A stretch of DNA of 64,000 nucleotides, from contig NC_085139.1 in the NCBI RefSeq assembly GCF_024139115.2, positions 143,208,652 to 143,272,651 on the forward strand, read 5' to 3'. Of this stretch, positions 33,318-45,237 are shown piece by piece. Position 1 is the stretch's first letter; each line of letters starts with the position of its first letter. The position numbers and the translations under genes are program-made. The DNA is from Armigeres subalbatus. Lineage: Eukaryota; Arthropoda; Insecta; Diptera; Culicidae. The notes beneath the pieces are model-generated. The model saw nothing but the letters and a program-made list of their open reading frames with translations, searched no databases and was not told the origin of the DNA.

Positions 33318-34012
33318 TCCCATCTCACCTTTTAACCCTTCGATCTTTTGACCTTTGACCTTTTGTCCTAGAACCATAAGTTCTATCTTTTGTTCGTTCG
33401 ATGTTTCGTCCTTTTGACCTTTTGTCCTTCGACCTTTTGGCTCAGATTTTTAGTTTCAACCTTTTGACCCTTCGACCTTTTGTCTTTTCGACCTTTTGAC
33501 CTTTCGACCTTTTGACTTTCTCAGATTTTTTTTTCGACCTTTGGTTCCTACGACCTTTTGTCGTTTAAACCTTTTGACCTAAGACCTTTTGACTCAGATG
33601 TTTTGTTTCCACCGTTTGTCCCTTCGACCTTTTGACCTTTCGACCTATTGACCCTTCGACCTTTTGTCCTTTCGACCTTTTGACTCAAGTTTTTTGTTTC
33701 GACCATTAGTCCCTTCGACTTTTTAACCCTTCGACCTTTTGTCCTTTCGACCTTCGACTTTTTGTCCTTTCGATTAGTTCTATTTTTGTTCTTTCGACGT
33801 TTGGTCCTTTCGACCTTTTGTCGTTCGACGTTTTGGCCTTAAGACCTTTTGACCCTTCGACCTTCTTTCCTTTCGGCCTTTTGACTCAGATTTTTTGTTT
33901 CGACCTTTTGTTTCTTCGACCTTTTGACCCTTCAACCTTTTGACCTTTCGACCTTTTGGCCTTCAACGTGTTATCATTCGACCTTTTGACCTTCGACCTT
34001 TTGTCCTACAAC
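33318..34012. repeat. Degenerate tandem array of CCTTTTGACCTTTCGA words
   Basis: About 700 bp built of variants of CGACCTTTTGACC and CGACCTTTTGTCC with a basic period near 15-17 bp. There is no higher-order period by eye. Non-coding satellite. Confidence 0.9.
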
Positions 34013-34157
34013 CTCTCATACAGCTGAGTCGTCACCGGGGGTCTTCAAAAAAGAAGATTTGCAATACCGGTAAAGCTGATCTATTCATGCAAATAATCCT
34101 AAAAGTACTCTGTGCAAAATTAATTATCGTGAAGGTGAAATATTCTTATAGATATCA

Positions 34158-34367
34158 GTGGCCACTGGGCGTCCTTCGGGAGATTCGTAGCAACCGTACA
34201 AGTGGTTAACTCATGAAACTCCCGAGCCCTGGAAGAGCGCGATTTAAAAACAAAAATAGCAAAAATAGCAGCAACATTATCGTGGCTAATACTCATGGAA
34301 TTGAGTGACCACCGGAGGTCCTCCGAAAGCTTCGGAACGTCCGTAAAAGTGGTCAATTCATGGAACT
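34158..34367. repeat. Two 63-bp direct repeats
   Basis: 34158-34220 and 34305-34367 match at roughly three quarters of positions, starting GTGGCCACTGGGCGTCC and GTGACCACCGGAGGTCC. The spacer is A-rich. Confidence 0.6.
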
Positions 34368-35389
34368 TATCATCCGCGTAAGAATTGGGAACAATTTTCT
34401 GTAGAAATTCCGAAGAATTTTCCGCACAAATTTCAAATAATTTTCCTTAGAAATTCCAAATATCTTTGTAAAATCAATTCGGACGACCACACGCAAAAAA
34501 AAGCGTTCATGAATTCGTGAACTAACGAGTTCACGGTGTATTTTTTTTTGAACAACAGTCACGTGCATCGAAAACGACATATAGAGAATATGTATTGAGT
34601 TACTGAAAAGTTTCTTTTTGATGTAAACATATAGTGTACGAGAAAGAGAAACAAATTCCGAGTTGTTGAAAATTGTGCTGAAAACCAGACTAATAATTAA
34701 AAAAATATGCCAGCCTACGTTGCCCGTCATACTCTATGAAATTACGTTCGGCACAGCTCTTTGGTAGTAATAATACTAAAACCGACAATCATTTCCTCAT
34801 AAACATTTTATAAATTCTCTGCTTATCTTTTGAAACAGCAATTGCACTCCTGAAACCCCCGAGGAGCTTTGCATTCATTACTTTATGCACGGCTAGATTA
34901 CGGCTTAAAGAACATGTCGTTCGAATTATCGTCATTAGCTGTGAGTAATAAGAATCAACATCAAGATAGCTTATCTGTTAGCCCATAGTCCAACCGAATT
35001 AGAACAGCAGGTTTGTCTTTTACAGTGGCTCCACAGAAAATGTAAACAATCTAATTATACTTTGGAGGTTGATAAACACCATGAATTATCTCACAAATTT
35101 AATGTACCATTCCAAATCAGATGCATCTGCTCCATAAAAAATGTCAAGATTCAAAATAGATTCTATCACAAATGTCCGAATGACAAACGCCCGAATGTAA
35201 CAGATGACCGAGTTCCATTTACCCGTAAAAACCAAACGCCCGAAAAGACCATTCGCCAGAATTCACAACATGTATGTACGTACAGTCGAACACAATAATA
35301 TTGTATATTATATCACTACCAAATTGATAAGAAAATTATTTTGAGCTTTTTAGTGGAATGTTTTCACCTGTCATAAGACGAGTTTATGC
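34368..35389. other. AT-rich stretch without recognised genes
   Basis: A GTTCATGAATTCGTGAAC palindrome lies near 34506. The segment 35160-35290 has loose CGAATG and CGCCCGAA words, probably a decayed satellite. No coding signature was seen. Confidence 0.4.
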
Positions 35390-35490
35390 AATCTCATTGA
35401 ATTCTACCACTTAATTGTATCTTGACAGATACGTATTTCGACCTCAACAGTAAGGCCGTCTTCAGTGTCTCGTACTTGACCCGACGATAT
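35390..35490 (-). repeat. Dispersed repeat with hammerhead-like core
   Basis: The minus-strand reading matches 49076-49165 on the plus strand nearly base for base, including the core at 35424-35469: CTGAAGA, a stem-loop, GAAA and an ATC cleavage-type triplet. Confidence 0.65.
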
Positions 35491-35570
35491 AATATTAATT
35501 ATGTATTTTTCAGAAGAATAATTTCCCATTGAAGTTGAAAAGAAGAAAAAAAAGTGGTAGAAAGGGGGGA

Positions 35571-35790
35571 AAAAGTTGAACTAACTATCCTTCTTTCTTA
35601 TATGACCATAAGGACGTGGACAACGCCGCTATTGACATTAAATATTTGAGCTCCCGAAACGTGTACATTGAGAATGGGTAGCTAGTCCCAAGCCCCATTT
35701 ATTTTGTTCTCTGTACAATTTCGCAAGTTCTAGTCAATCACGGAGTAGCAACTACAAATTGTGCGGTCATAATGCTCATGCTCATGCTCA
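35571..35790 (+). mobile_element. 5'-truncated copy of the GCTCAT-tailed SINE-like element
   Basis: It matches the body of the minus-strand insert at 6532 (GAGCTCCCGAAACGTGTAC, GGGTAGCTAGTCCCAAGCCC, CACGGAGTAGCAACTAC) and ends in GCTCATGCTCATGCTCATT. The 151-bp repeat head is absent. Confidence 0.8.
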
Positions 35791-35799
35791 TTAAACAAC

Positions 35800-36660
35800 A
35801 ATGTCTTCGTTAGTTTAAATTGTCATGAAACAATATAAAAAACATAGAATTATCCACCTGGCAGTGATGATGCCTTTCTCATGCATTGAAGAGGGTAACG
35901 AAAACAATCACTCAAGAAAGGTCAAAAATAGCACTTTAGGAAGTTGGATTTAACTTTTTCCTTCAATTTACATATATTGCATTCATTTATATACATCGCA
36001 GGCAGAAAAAATATTTTTTTCAAATTTCGCGTTTTTCTTGAATTTATTTTTTGAATATTTTTTTTTTAAATTTCTTCTCAATGAGGGGTCCTTATGAAAA
36101 TAAATGATAATTTGTCAACAACTTTAAAAGGCAATGCCTAAAAGGACCAATTTTAAATGGCAAACAATAAGACTGAATTCCCGGTAGAATGCAACTTGTT
36201 GCTTCTAAATCGGTCAACGCTTAGTTCCAAAAAGTGCATATACAATGGTAAGATGCGTCTAAAAAACAAATAAATAATAAAATTTATTAGTACAATCAGA
36301 GCCGTAGCGTGGAATCTCAGCGCCCTTGGCCAAACATACATTGGGCGCCCCTTTTCTACCAAGAAAATAATGTACAATATTTTTCATTTGGATAACAATT
36401 TGAAATTCAGGAATTGTAGATTGAAGGGAATCCTACCAAGAATGTTCGAAATTTCGAGGTATTTTTTGACTATATGCAAAATAGTTTGGGAACTTAACAG
36501 AGTCATGCTATTAGGGATTGGATTAAAGTGACGGGGATGAAAATCATAAAGTTTGATCATAATGCACTTTATAAATAATTCCCCAATTATTAATTAGACT
36601 GCAATTAGAAAGCTCTTGAAATTTTAATACACTTACGCAAATCAAAGAGAAGGCTACGCA
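35800..36660. other. No gene recognised
   Basis: AT-rich. Near 36300-36350 the phrase GCCGTAGCGTGGAATCTCAGCGCCC looks like a transposon end without a partner. Confidence 0.4.
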
Positions 36661-36663
36661 CTA

Positions 36664-38252
36664 CTAGACCTGTGCTGCACATAAAAGTCTTCTCCATTCA
36701 GCTCGGTCCAAGGCTGCACTTCGCCAACCACGCAGTCTGCGGAGGGTCCGCAAATCGTCCTCCACCTGATCGATCCACCTTGCCCGCTGTGCACCTCGTC
36801 TTCTTGTTCCCGTCGGATCGTTGTCGAGAACCATTTTCACCGGATTACTGTCCGACATTCTGGCTACGTGCCCGGCCCACCGCAGTCTTCCGATTTTCGC
36901 GGTGTGAACGATGGATGGTTCTCCCTAGGGCTTCCATTTTTCCCGGGAATCAACTTCCCGGGAAACGGGAAATGCAATAATAATTTCCCGGGATTTCCCG
37001 GGATAAAAGCTTTTTGTTCAGTTCGAAAAGTGTTTACTCCTTCTGAACGTTTTCACCATGTCATAAGTATCAGCATCTGCTCTGGCTCAAGGGTATGATC
37101 TGCAGTGTCCTGATGAGCTCCACTATGTGCTACTTTTGCATATTTTTTTTTTAACTTTTTCAGGCTGTATCCGCATTTTTTTTCAGTTTTTGGACAACGA
37201 CGGCGAAAGATTCGAAAGATTCTCATCTATTATCGCCAAAATTTTCCTAACATAAACTATTCTTATACTTGACGACTTTTTTTAGTGCATAGAATCTTCT
37301 GGTCAACTTGGAGGATAAACCATTTTTATGCATGTACGTCCACTTGAACACATTTTGTATTTAAAGCAGATGAATAAAATATTTGAAATGAGAATTCTTC
37401 CATTCGAAATAAAAAAGAGCTTTCAGGCGAGTGCTTGATTGTCGTACTTTAATGATCCTGACTATCCTGACTATTTTTTTCAGTCAAACTTTGCAGTCAA
37501 AATGCCGAACAGCACCTAAAACGCATCAAATTGCAAAAGTTTTGCGAGTATTTGTTGTAAGACAGTTGTAATGATCGCATACTAAAGACCTAAAATCTGT
37601 TTTCCATCAAGATCTGTTAGCCCACTAATATTATAAAATATTCAAATGAAATATTTCAAAATACAAACGAGTCATCGGAATTTGAGTTTGTTCGGGAATT
37701 GAATAAAAAAGGATTGAAGGTCTTAAAAACCTTTGACAATAATAGTACAAACCTGCTAAAGCGGTCACTGCTATTGCCTGAATATCTGCGAACATTGGTA
37801 GCTCTGCTGTTTCACCACAGACACGAAATTTGTAATTCGACTTCACAACGCTTACTGACGTTTGAACCTACTGAATAAACGAACGATAGATACAAACTGG
37901 TTCTTTGTCTCGCCTCTTTTCAACACTCAACTGTAACATTTTCAGTTAAAACTTTCATTCTTAAACTTCAAAAGTGAAATAAATAGTGAGATGATGCTAG
38001 TAAAAAATGTAATTGATACCCCAGAATCCGTTATCATCAAATTTAAAAAAAATAAGACAATTATTACAAAATATTTTAGTATGTTCATTTCCCGGGAAAC
38101 TGATACATAAATCCCGGGAATCGGGAGTTTCCGGGAATGGAAGACCTAGTTCTCCCAACAGCTGATGCAACTCGTGGTTCATTCGCCTCCTCCACGTACC
38201 GTCCGCCATCTGCACCCCACCATAGATGGTACGCAACACTTTCCTTTCCTTT
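36664..38252 (-). pseudogene. RTE LINE C-terminal fragment, split by hAT-like element
   Basis: The minus strand from 38252 reads ERKVLRTIYGGVQMADGTWRR and MNHELHQLLGE, then jumps over the 36926-38148 insertion and continues as MSDSNPVKMVLDNDPTGTRRRG, QVEDDLRTLRRLRGWRSAAL to the stop near 36664. These are the last 110 or so residues of the RTE ORF seen at 51041-54740. 5'-truncated at about 38252. Confidence 0.85.
36926..38148. mobile_element. hAT-like element, 1223 bp, with CCCGGGAA subterminal repeats
   Basis: The ends TAGGGCTTCCATT and TAGGTCTTCCATT (complement) are flanked by the 8-bp duplication GTTCTCCC (36918-36925 and 38149-38156). TTCCCGGGA words repeat near both ends. No transposase frame was seen inside, so it is non-autonomous. 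Confidence 0.88.
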
Positions 38253-38985
38253 CCTTTCACTATAACCCTTTCATGTATCACTATAACCCTGTTTCTTACC
38301 CGTCTCTGGAATGGATTAGTTAATGGCCCAAATCGAAATCGAACCAACACAAACAAACATTGGAAGCTAGTAAAGCGCTTAAATATTTAGTCAAAAATAG
38401 ACTTTTTCAGCAAAACTAACATTTTTTTGAGACTAAGATCAAGAAAAATCCAACACTGGAGTATGTCAATGGTTTGAAGAAACCATTGGATTAGTTCGCA
38501 TAAAAAAACTCAACTCTTGAGTGGATTGGTTGGTGACCGAAATCGACATTGGACCTTTTAAGAAATTAAGAAAAATCCCATTAGGGAGTGAGTCTGTCGG
38601 TAAATTGTAGGCACTACTAGGCTCTGTAAATTGTTAAGTAAATAAGTTGGTTGGAGTCGCTTTCAAAACTATAGGAAAAAATACAACTTTGGACCAATAT
38701 CTGGTAATTTTTTTTCAATCATCTAATGTCAATTTTAATCAAAACAAATATTCTATTATCTAATATTCAATGGCTTTGCTTTCACCATGTACTGGTAAAG
38801 TTTCTGGTTTGCTGGGATCCGAAAAGACGATGGGACCTTGGCTAGGTCAAATGCGGTAAAAATGTTTTTTTTTGATCACATGAACATTTGCCAACTTAGG
38901 ACTGGAAGCCTTCGCCCTTTGGTTTTTAACCCAATTGTAGGAATACCCAAGATCCTACGCGATATCCAGTTTACTCTAAGCAAAT
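38253..38985. other. No gene recognised
   Basis: It starts with a CTTTC microsatellite next to the truncated RTE end, then continues as AT-rich sequence with no domain. Confidence 0.4.
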
Positions 38986-39140
38986 CTCGCTTAACTTTTC
39001 AAAAGGACCTAAGTAACATTTTTTTCATGAATTAATTTGAATAGTGCAATCAATAGCTTTCATGTTGTTATGTTGATTGCGCTATTCAAATTAAATCATG
39101 AAAAAAATGTTACTTAGGTCCTTTTGAAAAGTTAAGCGAG
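38986..39140. repeat. 155-bp near-perfect hairpin
   Basis: CTCGCTTAACTTTTCAAAAG at 38986 pairs with its complement ending at 39140. The arms are about 70 bp and nearly identical, with a loop of about 15-20 bases. This is a miniature inverted-repeat element or small-RNA hairpin. Confidence 0.85.
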
Positions 39141-40067
39141 AAATCTTTTGCAAAGTACAGCTGACGCTCCCTTTGCTTGGTACACCAAGAATCTACATGT
39201 AGATTCACTTGGATGAACTTAATTTTGCTATGCTGCATTTTTGTTGACGTACGAAAAACATGTTGAAACAATGAACAAAGTCAACACCCCCTGAATCAAA
39301 ATCTGTCCACCGTGAACGGATTTCGAATCAATCGATCAAAATCCGTACAGCTTATTTTTGACTAAATATTTAAATTACAGCCGATCGATAGTTCAATACG
39401 CACCTTGAGAAGCGATTCCTATGATTTATTTCCCACTGATTTTGCTTTATTTTTTGTTATTTACATTTTTAATAAAGTCACTTTTGAAAGAATTCTAGTC
39501 AGCACGCGAACAAAGTGGCATCAAAAGTTACAAGTTTTCTGGGTGATTTGTTTTCGTTTTTTGTTGTTTTAATTTCAAAGCCTACTCTCCATTTATTGGC
39601 CAAAAAGCGTACTGTCAAGATTAAGTATATGAACAGGACAAGACAAATTGTTTATAAATTTATTACATTGAACCTACTTTCCCCCACGGTAATTATTAGA
39701 AATTCTTCCAGCAGTTCCTTTTGAAAATATCACCAGCCCTTTTGGAATACTTCCAGCTGTCCTTCCCATGGCTATGGTTTATTTCGGAAGAATTCCTCCG
39801 AATTTCTTTTGGGAAGATCTGGTAATTTCTGAGATGCCTATAGTAGTTCCCCTTGAGATTCATGCTGAAAGTCTTCCTGGAGTTCATCCCATAAGAAATA
39901 AGAAGAAAATAACGGAAAAAGCTTTACCTTTCTCACACCTTTGGAATCGGTTTCATGAATTTGTCCTTTTCATGGCATGGCATTAAAAGGGAAGTCCATA
40001 AATTACGTCACAAAAAAAATGACGTACCCATTACTCTCAATCATCGCCAACTTTGGGAACATACAGG
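39141..40067. other. No gene recognised
   Basis: Unannotated AT-rich DNA. An 18-bp perfect palindrome, GAATCTACATGTAGATTC, lies near 39190-39207. Confidence 0.4.
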
Positions 40068-43000
40068 GGATGTCCAAAATAACTGGGATAGGCAAATTTT
40101 GGGCATAATTAGATGTGTTGTAACTATGTCAAATATTATCCGATTTGGACAATTCAGGGATGCCTGAACTAGAAATTTAATGTAGTTTCACCATATGTTC
40201 ATGGAACCGACCATGGCCATCGGATACCGGACATATTCCGGGTTTTTCGAAGGTAGGTTCAGAACCGTAAATTTGTGGTGGGTATTAGGATAAGTGGTGG
40301 TTAGAAACAGAATAATATTAGTAACCACAAATAAAGTAGGGCTCTTTCTGATTGGAACCATATGTTGAAATTCGAAATCGGACCAGTATCAAGTGAGATA
40401 TGGCTATTTGTTTAGAATCGGTGCCGATCGGGAGTTTTAAAAGGGACCAGGCCACAAATTCATTTGAATCAAGCTTTTTGACCGATCTTCCATTATGATT
40501 ACATTCCAGAAGTCTTCTGTCACGTCTAGAATGAAAAACCAACCAAAAAGACGGATTCTGAAGTCGCTGGGGTAACCCCGGGGAACCCGTAGAGGGGACA
40601 TTTCAGTTTTGGCACCAAAGTTAGCCATTCGACGGTTCGTTTTTCACGGTTTTCTATCAGGAAGCGAGGTATGAGTATAAAATGGACCATTGATGGCTAT
40701 GACCGCTTCCGGGACCTACGGATTGTCCCCGGGGAACCCGTAGAAGGGGACATTCCAGTTTTAGCGCCAAAACTGGTCGTTCGACGGATCGTTTTTCATG
40801 GTTTTCTATCAGGAAGCGAGGTATGAGTATAAAATGGACCATTGACGGCTTTGACCGCTTCCGGGACCTACGGATTGTGCCTGGGGAACCCATAGAAAGG
40901 GACATTTCTGTTTTAGCGCCAAAACTGGTCATTCGACGGTTCGTTTCTCATGGTTTTCTATCAGGAAGCGAGATATGCGTATAAAATGGACCATTGACGG
41001 CTTTTACCGCTTCCGGGACCTACGGATTGTCCTCGGGGAACCCATAGAAGGGGACATTCCAGTTTTAGCGCCAAAACTGGTCATTCGACGATTCGTTTTT
41101 CATGGTTTTCTATCAGGAAGCGAGGTATACGTATAAAATGGACAATTTACGGCCGCTTCCGGGACCTACTAATTGTCCTCGGGGAACACGTAGAAGGGGA
41201 CATTCCAGTTTTAGCGCCAAAACTGGTCATTCGACGGATCGTTTTTCATGGTTTTCTATCGGGAAGCGAGGAATGCGTCTAAAATGGACAATTGATGGCT
41301 TTGACCGCTTCCGGGACCTACGGATTGTCCCCGGGGAACCCGTAGATGGGGACATTTCTGTTTTAGCGCCAAAACTGGTCATTCAACGGTTCGTTTTTCA
41401 TGGTTTTCTATCAGGAAGTGAGGTATGAGTATAAAATGGACAATTGATGACTTTGACCGCTTCCGAGACCTACGCATTGTCCTCGAGGAACCCGTAGAAG
41501 GGGACACTTCTCTTTTAGCGCCAAAACTGGTCATTCGACGGTTCGTTTTTCATGGTTTTTTTTCATTTTTATTTTTATTTTTTTCATTTTTATTTCATTT
41601 CTTGAGGGGAATATAGATGTTATTGCGAACTCTGCCTACTGAACTTGTGTTCTTTAATAGGTGTTGTTCTTACTTCACTAAAATCCTAAAACTATATATG
41701 CTTAATAGATAGTATTATTAACATCAAAAATTATTAGACCTCTATCAAATTCACAGAGTTATTAACTATGTAACTTTTAAGATTACGCTTGAACACGAAA
41801 ACGGGATGTGAGGTATGAGTATGAAATGGACCATTGACGGCTTTGACCGCTTCCGGGACCTACGGATTGTCCCCGGGGAACCCGTGGAAGGGGACATTCC
41901 AGTTTTAGCGCCAAAACTGGTCGTTCGACGGATCGTTCTCATGGTTTTATATCAGGAAGCGAGGTATGAGTATAAAATGGACGATTGACGGCTTTGACCG
42001 CTTCTGGGACCTACGCATTGTCCCCGGGGAACCCGTATATGGGGACACTTCTGTTTTAGCACCAAAACTGGTCGTTCGACGGTTCGTTTTTCATGGTTTT
42101 CTATCAGGAAGCAAGGTATGAGTATAAAAAGGACCATTGACGGCTTTGACCGCTTCCGGGACCTACGGATTGTACCCGGGGGATCCTGTAGAAGAAGACA
42201 TTCCAGTTTTAGCGCCAAAACTGGTCATTCGACGGTTCCCCGAGGACAATTAGTAGGTCCCGGAAGCGGTCAAAGCCATCAATTGTCCATTTTATACGCA
42301 TACCTCACTTCTTTATAGAAAACCATGAAAGACGAACCGTCGATTAACCAGTTTTGGCGCTAAAACAGAAATGTCCCCTTCTACGGGTTCCCCGAGGACA
42401 ATCCGTAGGTCCCGGAAGCGGTCAAAGCCATCAATTGTCCATTTTATACGCATTCCTCGCTTCCCGATAGAAAACCATGAAAAACGATCCGTCGAACGAC
42501 CAGTTTTGGCGCTAAAACTGGAATGTCCCCTTCTACGGGTTCCCCGGGGACAATCCGTAGATCCCGGAAGCGGTCATAGCCATCAATGGTCCATTTTATA
42601 CTCATACCTCGCTTCCTGATAGAAAACCGTGAAAAACGAACCGTCGAATGGCTAACTTTGGTGCCAAAACTGAAATGTCCCCTCTACGGGTTCCCCGGGG
42701 GTACCCCAGCGACTTCAGAATCCGTCTTTTTGGTTGGTTTTTCATTCTAGACGTGACAGAAGACTTCTGGAATGTAATCATAATGGAAGATCGGTCAAAA
42801 AGCTTGATTCAAATGAATTTGTGGCCTGGTCCCTTTTAAAACTCCCGATCGGCACCGATTCTAAACAAATGGCCATATCTCACTTGATACTGGTCCGATT
42901 TCGAATTTCAACATATGGTTCCAATCAGAAAGAGCCCTACTTTATTTGTGGTTACTAATATTATTCTGTTTCTAACCACCACTTATCTTAATACCCACCA

Positions 43001-43188
43001 CAAATTTACGGTTCTGAACCCACCTTCGAAAAACCCGGAATATCTCCGGTATCCGATGGCCATGGTCGGTTCGATGAACATATGGTGAAACTACATTAAA
43101 TTTCTAGTTCAGGCATCCCGGAATTGTCTAAATCGGATAATATTTGACATAGTTACAACACATCTAATTATGCCCAAAATTTGCCTAT
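40068..43188. mobile_element. 3.1-kb foldback element with 152-bp tandem repeats in its arms
   Basis: The outer arms (40088-40630 and 42645-43188) are reverse complements: both encode the same 63-codon frame word for word (40437-40628 minus, 42648-42839 plus). Between them are 152-bp units: direct copies anchored at 40666, 40818, 40970, 41122, 41268, 41420, 41810, 41961 and 42113, then inverted copies ending near 42301, 42453 and 42605. Orientation switches near 42237. The left end has CAGGGGATGTCCAAAAT, a Tc1/mariner-like start missing on the right. No transposase. Confidence 0.85.
41555..41809 (-). mobile_element. Retro-inserted LINE 3' end inside the tandem array
   Basis: About 255 bp foreign to the 152-bp repeat. 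On the minus strand it ends in an A-rich tail of AAAAATGAAA type, seen as T's from 41555. It is a 5'-truncated 3' UTR; the target duplication is not visible. Confidence 0.65.
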
Positions 43189-43600
43189 TTGAGTACAATA
43201 TGCATGTAACATTTTTTAAAACTGTCAATGTTTGCTGCTACAACATGCTTTGTGGATGCTACATAGCAAGCTTTCTCTTATACTTAGAAGTTCAAAAAAG
43301 CAAAAAAATGATTTAATTCAGCAGCAATAATATTTCCAAATCATGATGTGTGTACATATTTTGAATTTCAAATTATACTCTTGCATCACTTTCTGCTTGA
43401 AACTAAGAACTACAATATTGGTATATTTTCACTACAAAAGGCAGACATTGTTGTGCACGGAATCAACGTAGTCCCTCGAACCCACTTCTGCAAACATTGT
43501 AACTACTAAATCCTTTCCACCAAAAGTATGAACAAAACGTGAAAGCTGCTCGTTCACATCCAAAGATAAAAATCCCATTTTCCGAAAACGCTTTTCAATA
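43189..43600. other. AT-rich, no gene recognised
   Basis: No coding or repeat signature was found. Confidence 0.4.
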
Positions 43601-44878
43601 AATTAAAGCTGCTTCCAATGCCTTTCTCGTTATCTTGAGCTCACATAAAGCGCGTTTATAATCTCGCATTCCGCACTCTCGATTTCCTGCGCGCATCGCC
43701 TACCGTTGTTTGGTTTTGCCGTCCACCTTACCAATAACTGTTTTGGTTCACATACCCAAGATCATCAAACAACCGTCTCCAGATACCGAAAGCTTATTTA
43801 TATCTTGTGAAGAGTCGTTCGTCGCTCTTCTGCACGCTCTTGGCATAGGCACTCTTGGGAAACACAACACAAAGGAAAATAGTTGACAACGCGAGCCCAA
43901 TAAATTGAATTTCCAATGGGCTAATTTGAAATAAATTCATAACAATATTGTGTGATTCTTCCCAAGCGTGCAAAAACATGCACTCATCGCAGCCGCGTAG
44001 TTCAAATGCTTAAAACGATCGCGCCTCTACTCCTACTTCTGCGCATTCAGCTTTCTTGGCTTATGCTTCTGACCGCCTGTTGGTTGCCTAAACATACACC
44101 TCATGATCATCGTCATCATCCAAACGACCGTCATCACTTTTTCTTGCTGTTTTTATTCTTCTTGCTAACAAGCTGCCTTCAAGAGGAATCAAGCCACGAA
44201 AGCAAAAAAAAAGATACCCAGATCCCAAAGGCTTACGCGGCCAAGGCAGCAGCCGGGAGAATGATCATCGCTTCGATCACCTCTGACGACTTGTGAGCCG
44301 GTTTCGCGCGTGCCTGTATGTGTGTGGTCCCGTCTGTTAAAACATTTTAAATTGAATATTAGTGTTGTGTGAAGTGAAGAATGAGAATCGAGAAAATAAT
44401 AATAAAAAAGGAGCAACATTAAAACGGAAAGAAAACATGCTAAATGATACACCGCACCGTAGGTTTCTCTCTTCACACTACACAACTGCCGCGGCCTTCC
44501 TTTACCACCGCACCATCCGGTCACCACGGTCCTCTAGTTGTAGGCATTCATCCCGAATACGTTGCATACTGCCCGTCGTCGATCGCGAAGGAGCTCAGCT
44601 CCTCATACGAACCGAAACCGTCTCTGTGTTTTAATGCTGCTTCTGCCGGGGCTGATGCTTGCCGCTACTCTTGATCACCCACTAGTCAGGAGGCTCAGCA
44701 TGGGCACATGTTCGCCAAAGGAATGCGCAGTGGGCTTGACGTTAGTTTTTACATGCGTCAAAACATCAATGGCTATTTTTAATGCATATAAATTTGAATG
44801 ACCTGTGGACGAAGAAAAATAATGGAAAAAGAAGCAATCCAGAACTACCGGCCCCCTTGAAACTTGTTTCAACTATTA
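43601..44878. other. Less repetitive, GC-richer block; possible host noncoding or UTR DNA
   Basis: Unlike its surroundings this block shows no internal repeats and no resemblance to any other part of the window. Overlapping open frames on both strands at 44189-44800 reflect a low stop density. It could be a 5' UTR, intron or regulatory sequence of a host gene whose coding exons lie outside the window. Confidence 0.35.
44006..44296 (+). CDS. Hypothetical small ORF with hydrophobic N-terminus
   Basis: The first ATG of this frame is at 44006; upstream codons are open to 43952 but lack ATG. The product is about 96 residues: a leucine-rich start (MLKTIAPLLLLLRIQLSWLM) that resembles a signal peptide, a His-rich KHTPHDHRHHPNDRHH segment, a second hydrophobic stretch (FFLLFLFFLLTSC), then a charged tail. 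The start context is weak (C at -3). I recognise no family. Chance open frame in a GC-richer block is quite possible. Confidence 0.15.
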   Translation: MLKTIAPLLLLLRIQLSWLMLLTACWLPKHTPHDHRHHPNDRHHFFLLFLFFLLTSCLQEESSHESKKKDTQIPKAYAAKAAAGRMIIASITSDDL

Positions 44879-45235
44879 CAGTCGCCTCTCCACATCTCTA
44901 TATTGAAGGGACCATCGAGATAGGGAGAGATTGAGGAATGGATGGCAAATTGAAATGGGTTCTAGATCCACAAAAGCTCGACAAACGACAACTAAACAAA
45001 TGTCGTTTCCTGTTGTTGACGTGTTTGTTATTGTCCAAAGATGGTCTAATAGCCTAAAAATTTGAACATATCGACATACTCTCCTTATGTCCTGAACATA
45101 ATGCTATCATAACCTATCGAGATAGGGAGGTTATCGCGATGTAGAAAGCCCAAATGTATAAAGATTGAAGGGACTGAGGAAACCATCGACATAGGGGGAG
45201 ATATTGAGATATAAAACATCAACATGTAGAGACTG
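44879..45235. mobile_element. Tc1/mariner-like miniature element, 357 bp
   Basis: TA dinucleotides at 44877-44878 and 45236-45237 flank ends that start CAGTCGCCTCTCCACATC and CAGTCTCTACATG (complement). ATCGAGATAGGGAG and similar words repeat inside. No transposase. TA duplication and CAGT ends suit the mariner/Tc1 superfamily. Confidence 0.75.
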
Positions 45236-45237
45236 TA

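Noticed and set aside
40560..42640. CRISPR or coding repeat protein in the 152-bp array
   Set aside because: 152 is not a multiple of three, units have no spacers, and the frames break from unit to unit.
44189..44801. Overlapping open frames of 65-112 codons on both strands
   Set aside because: All six frames are fairly open because the block is GC-richer. No frame has a domain, good start context or a conserved pattern, so these are chance.
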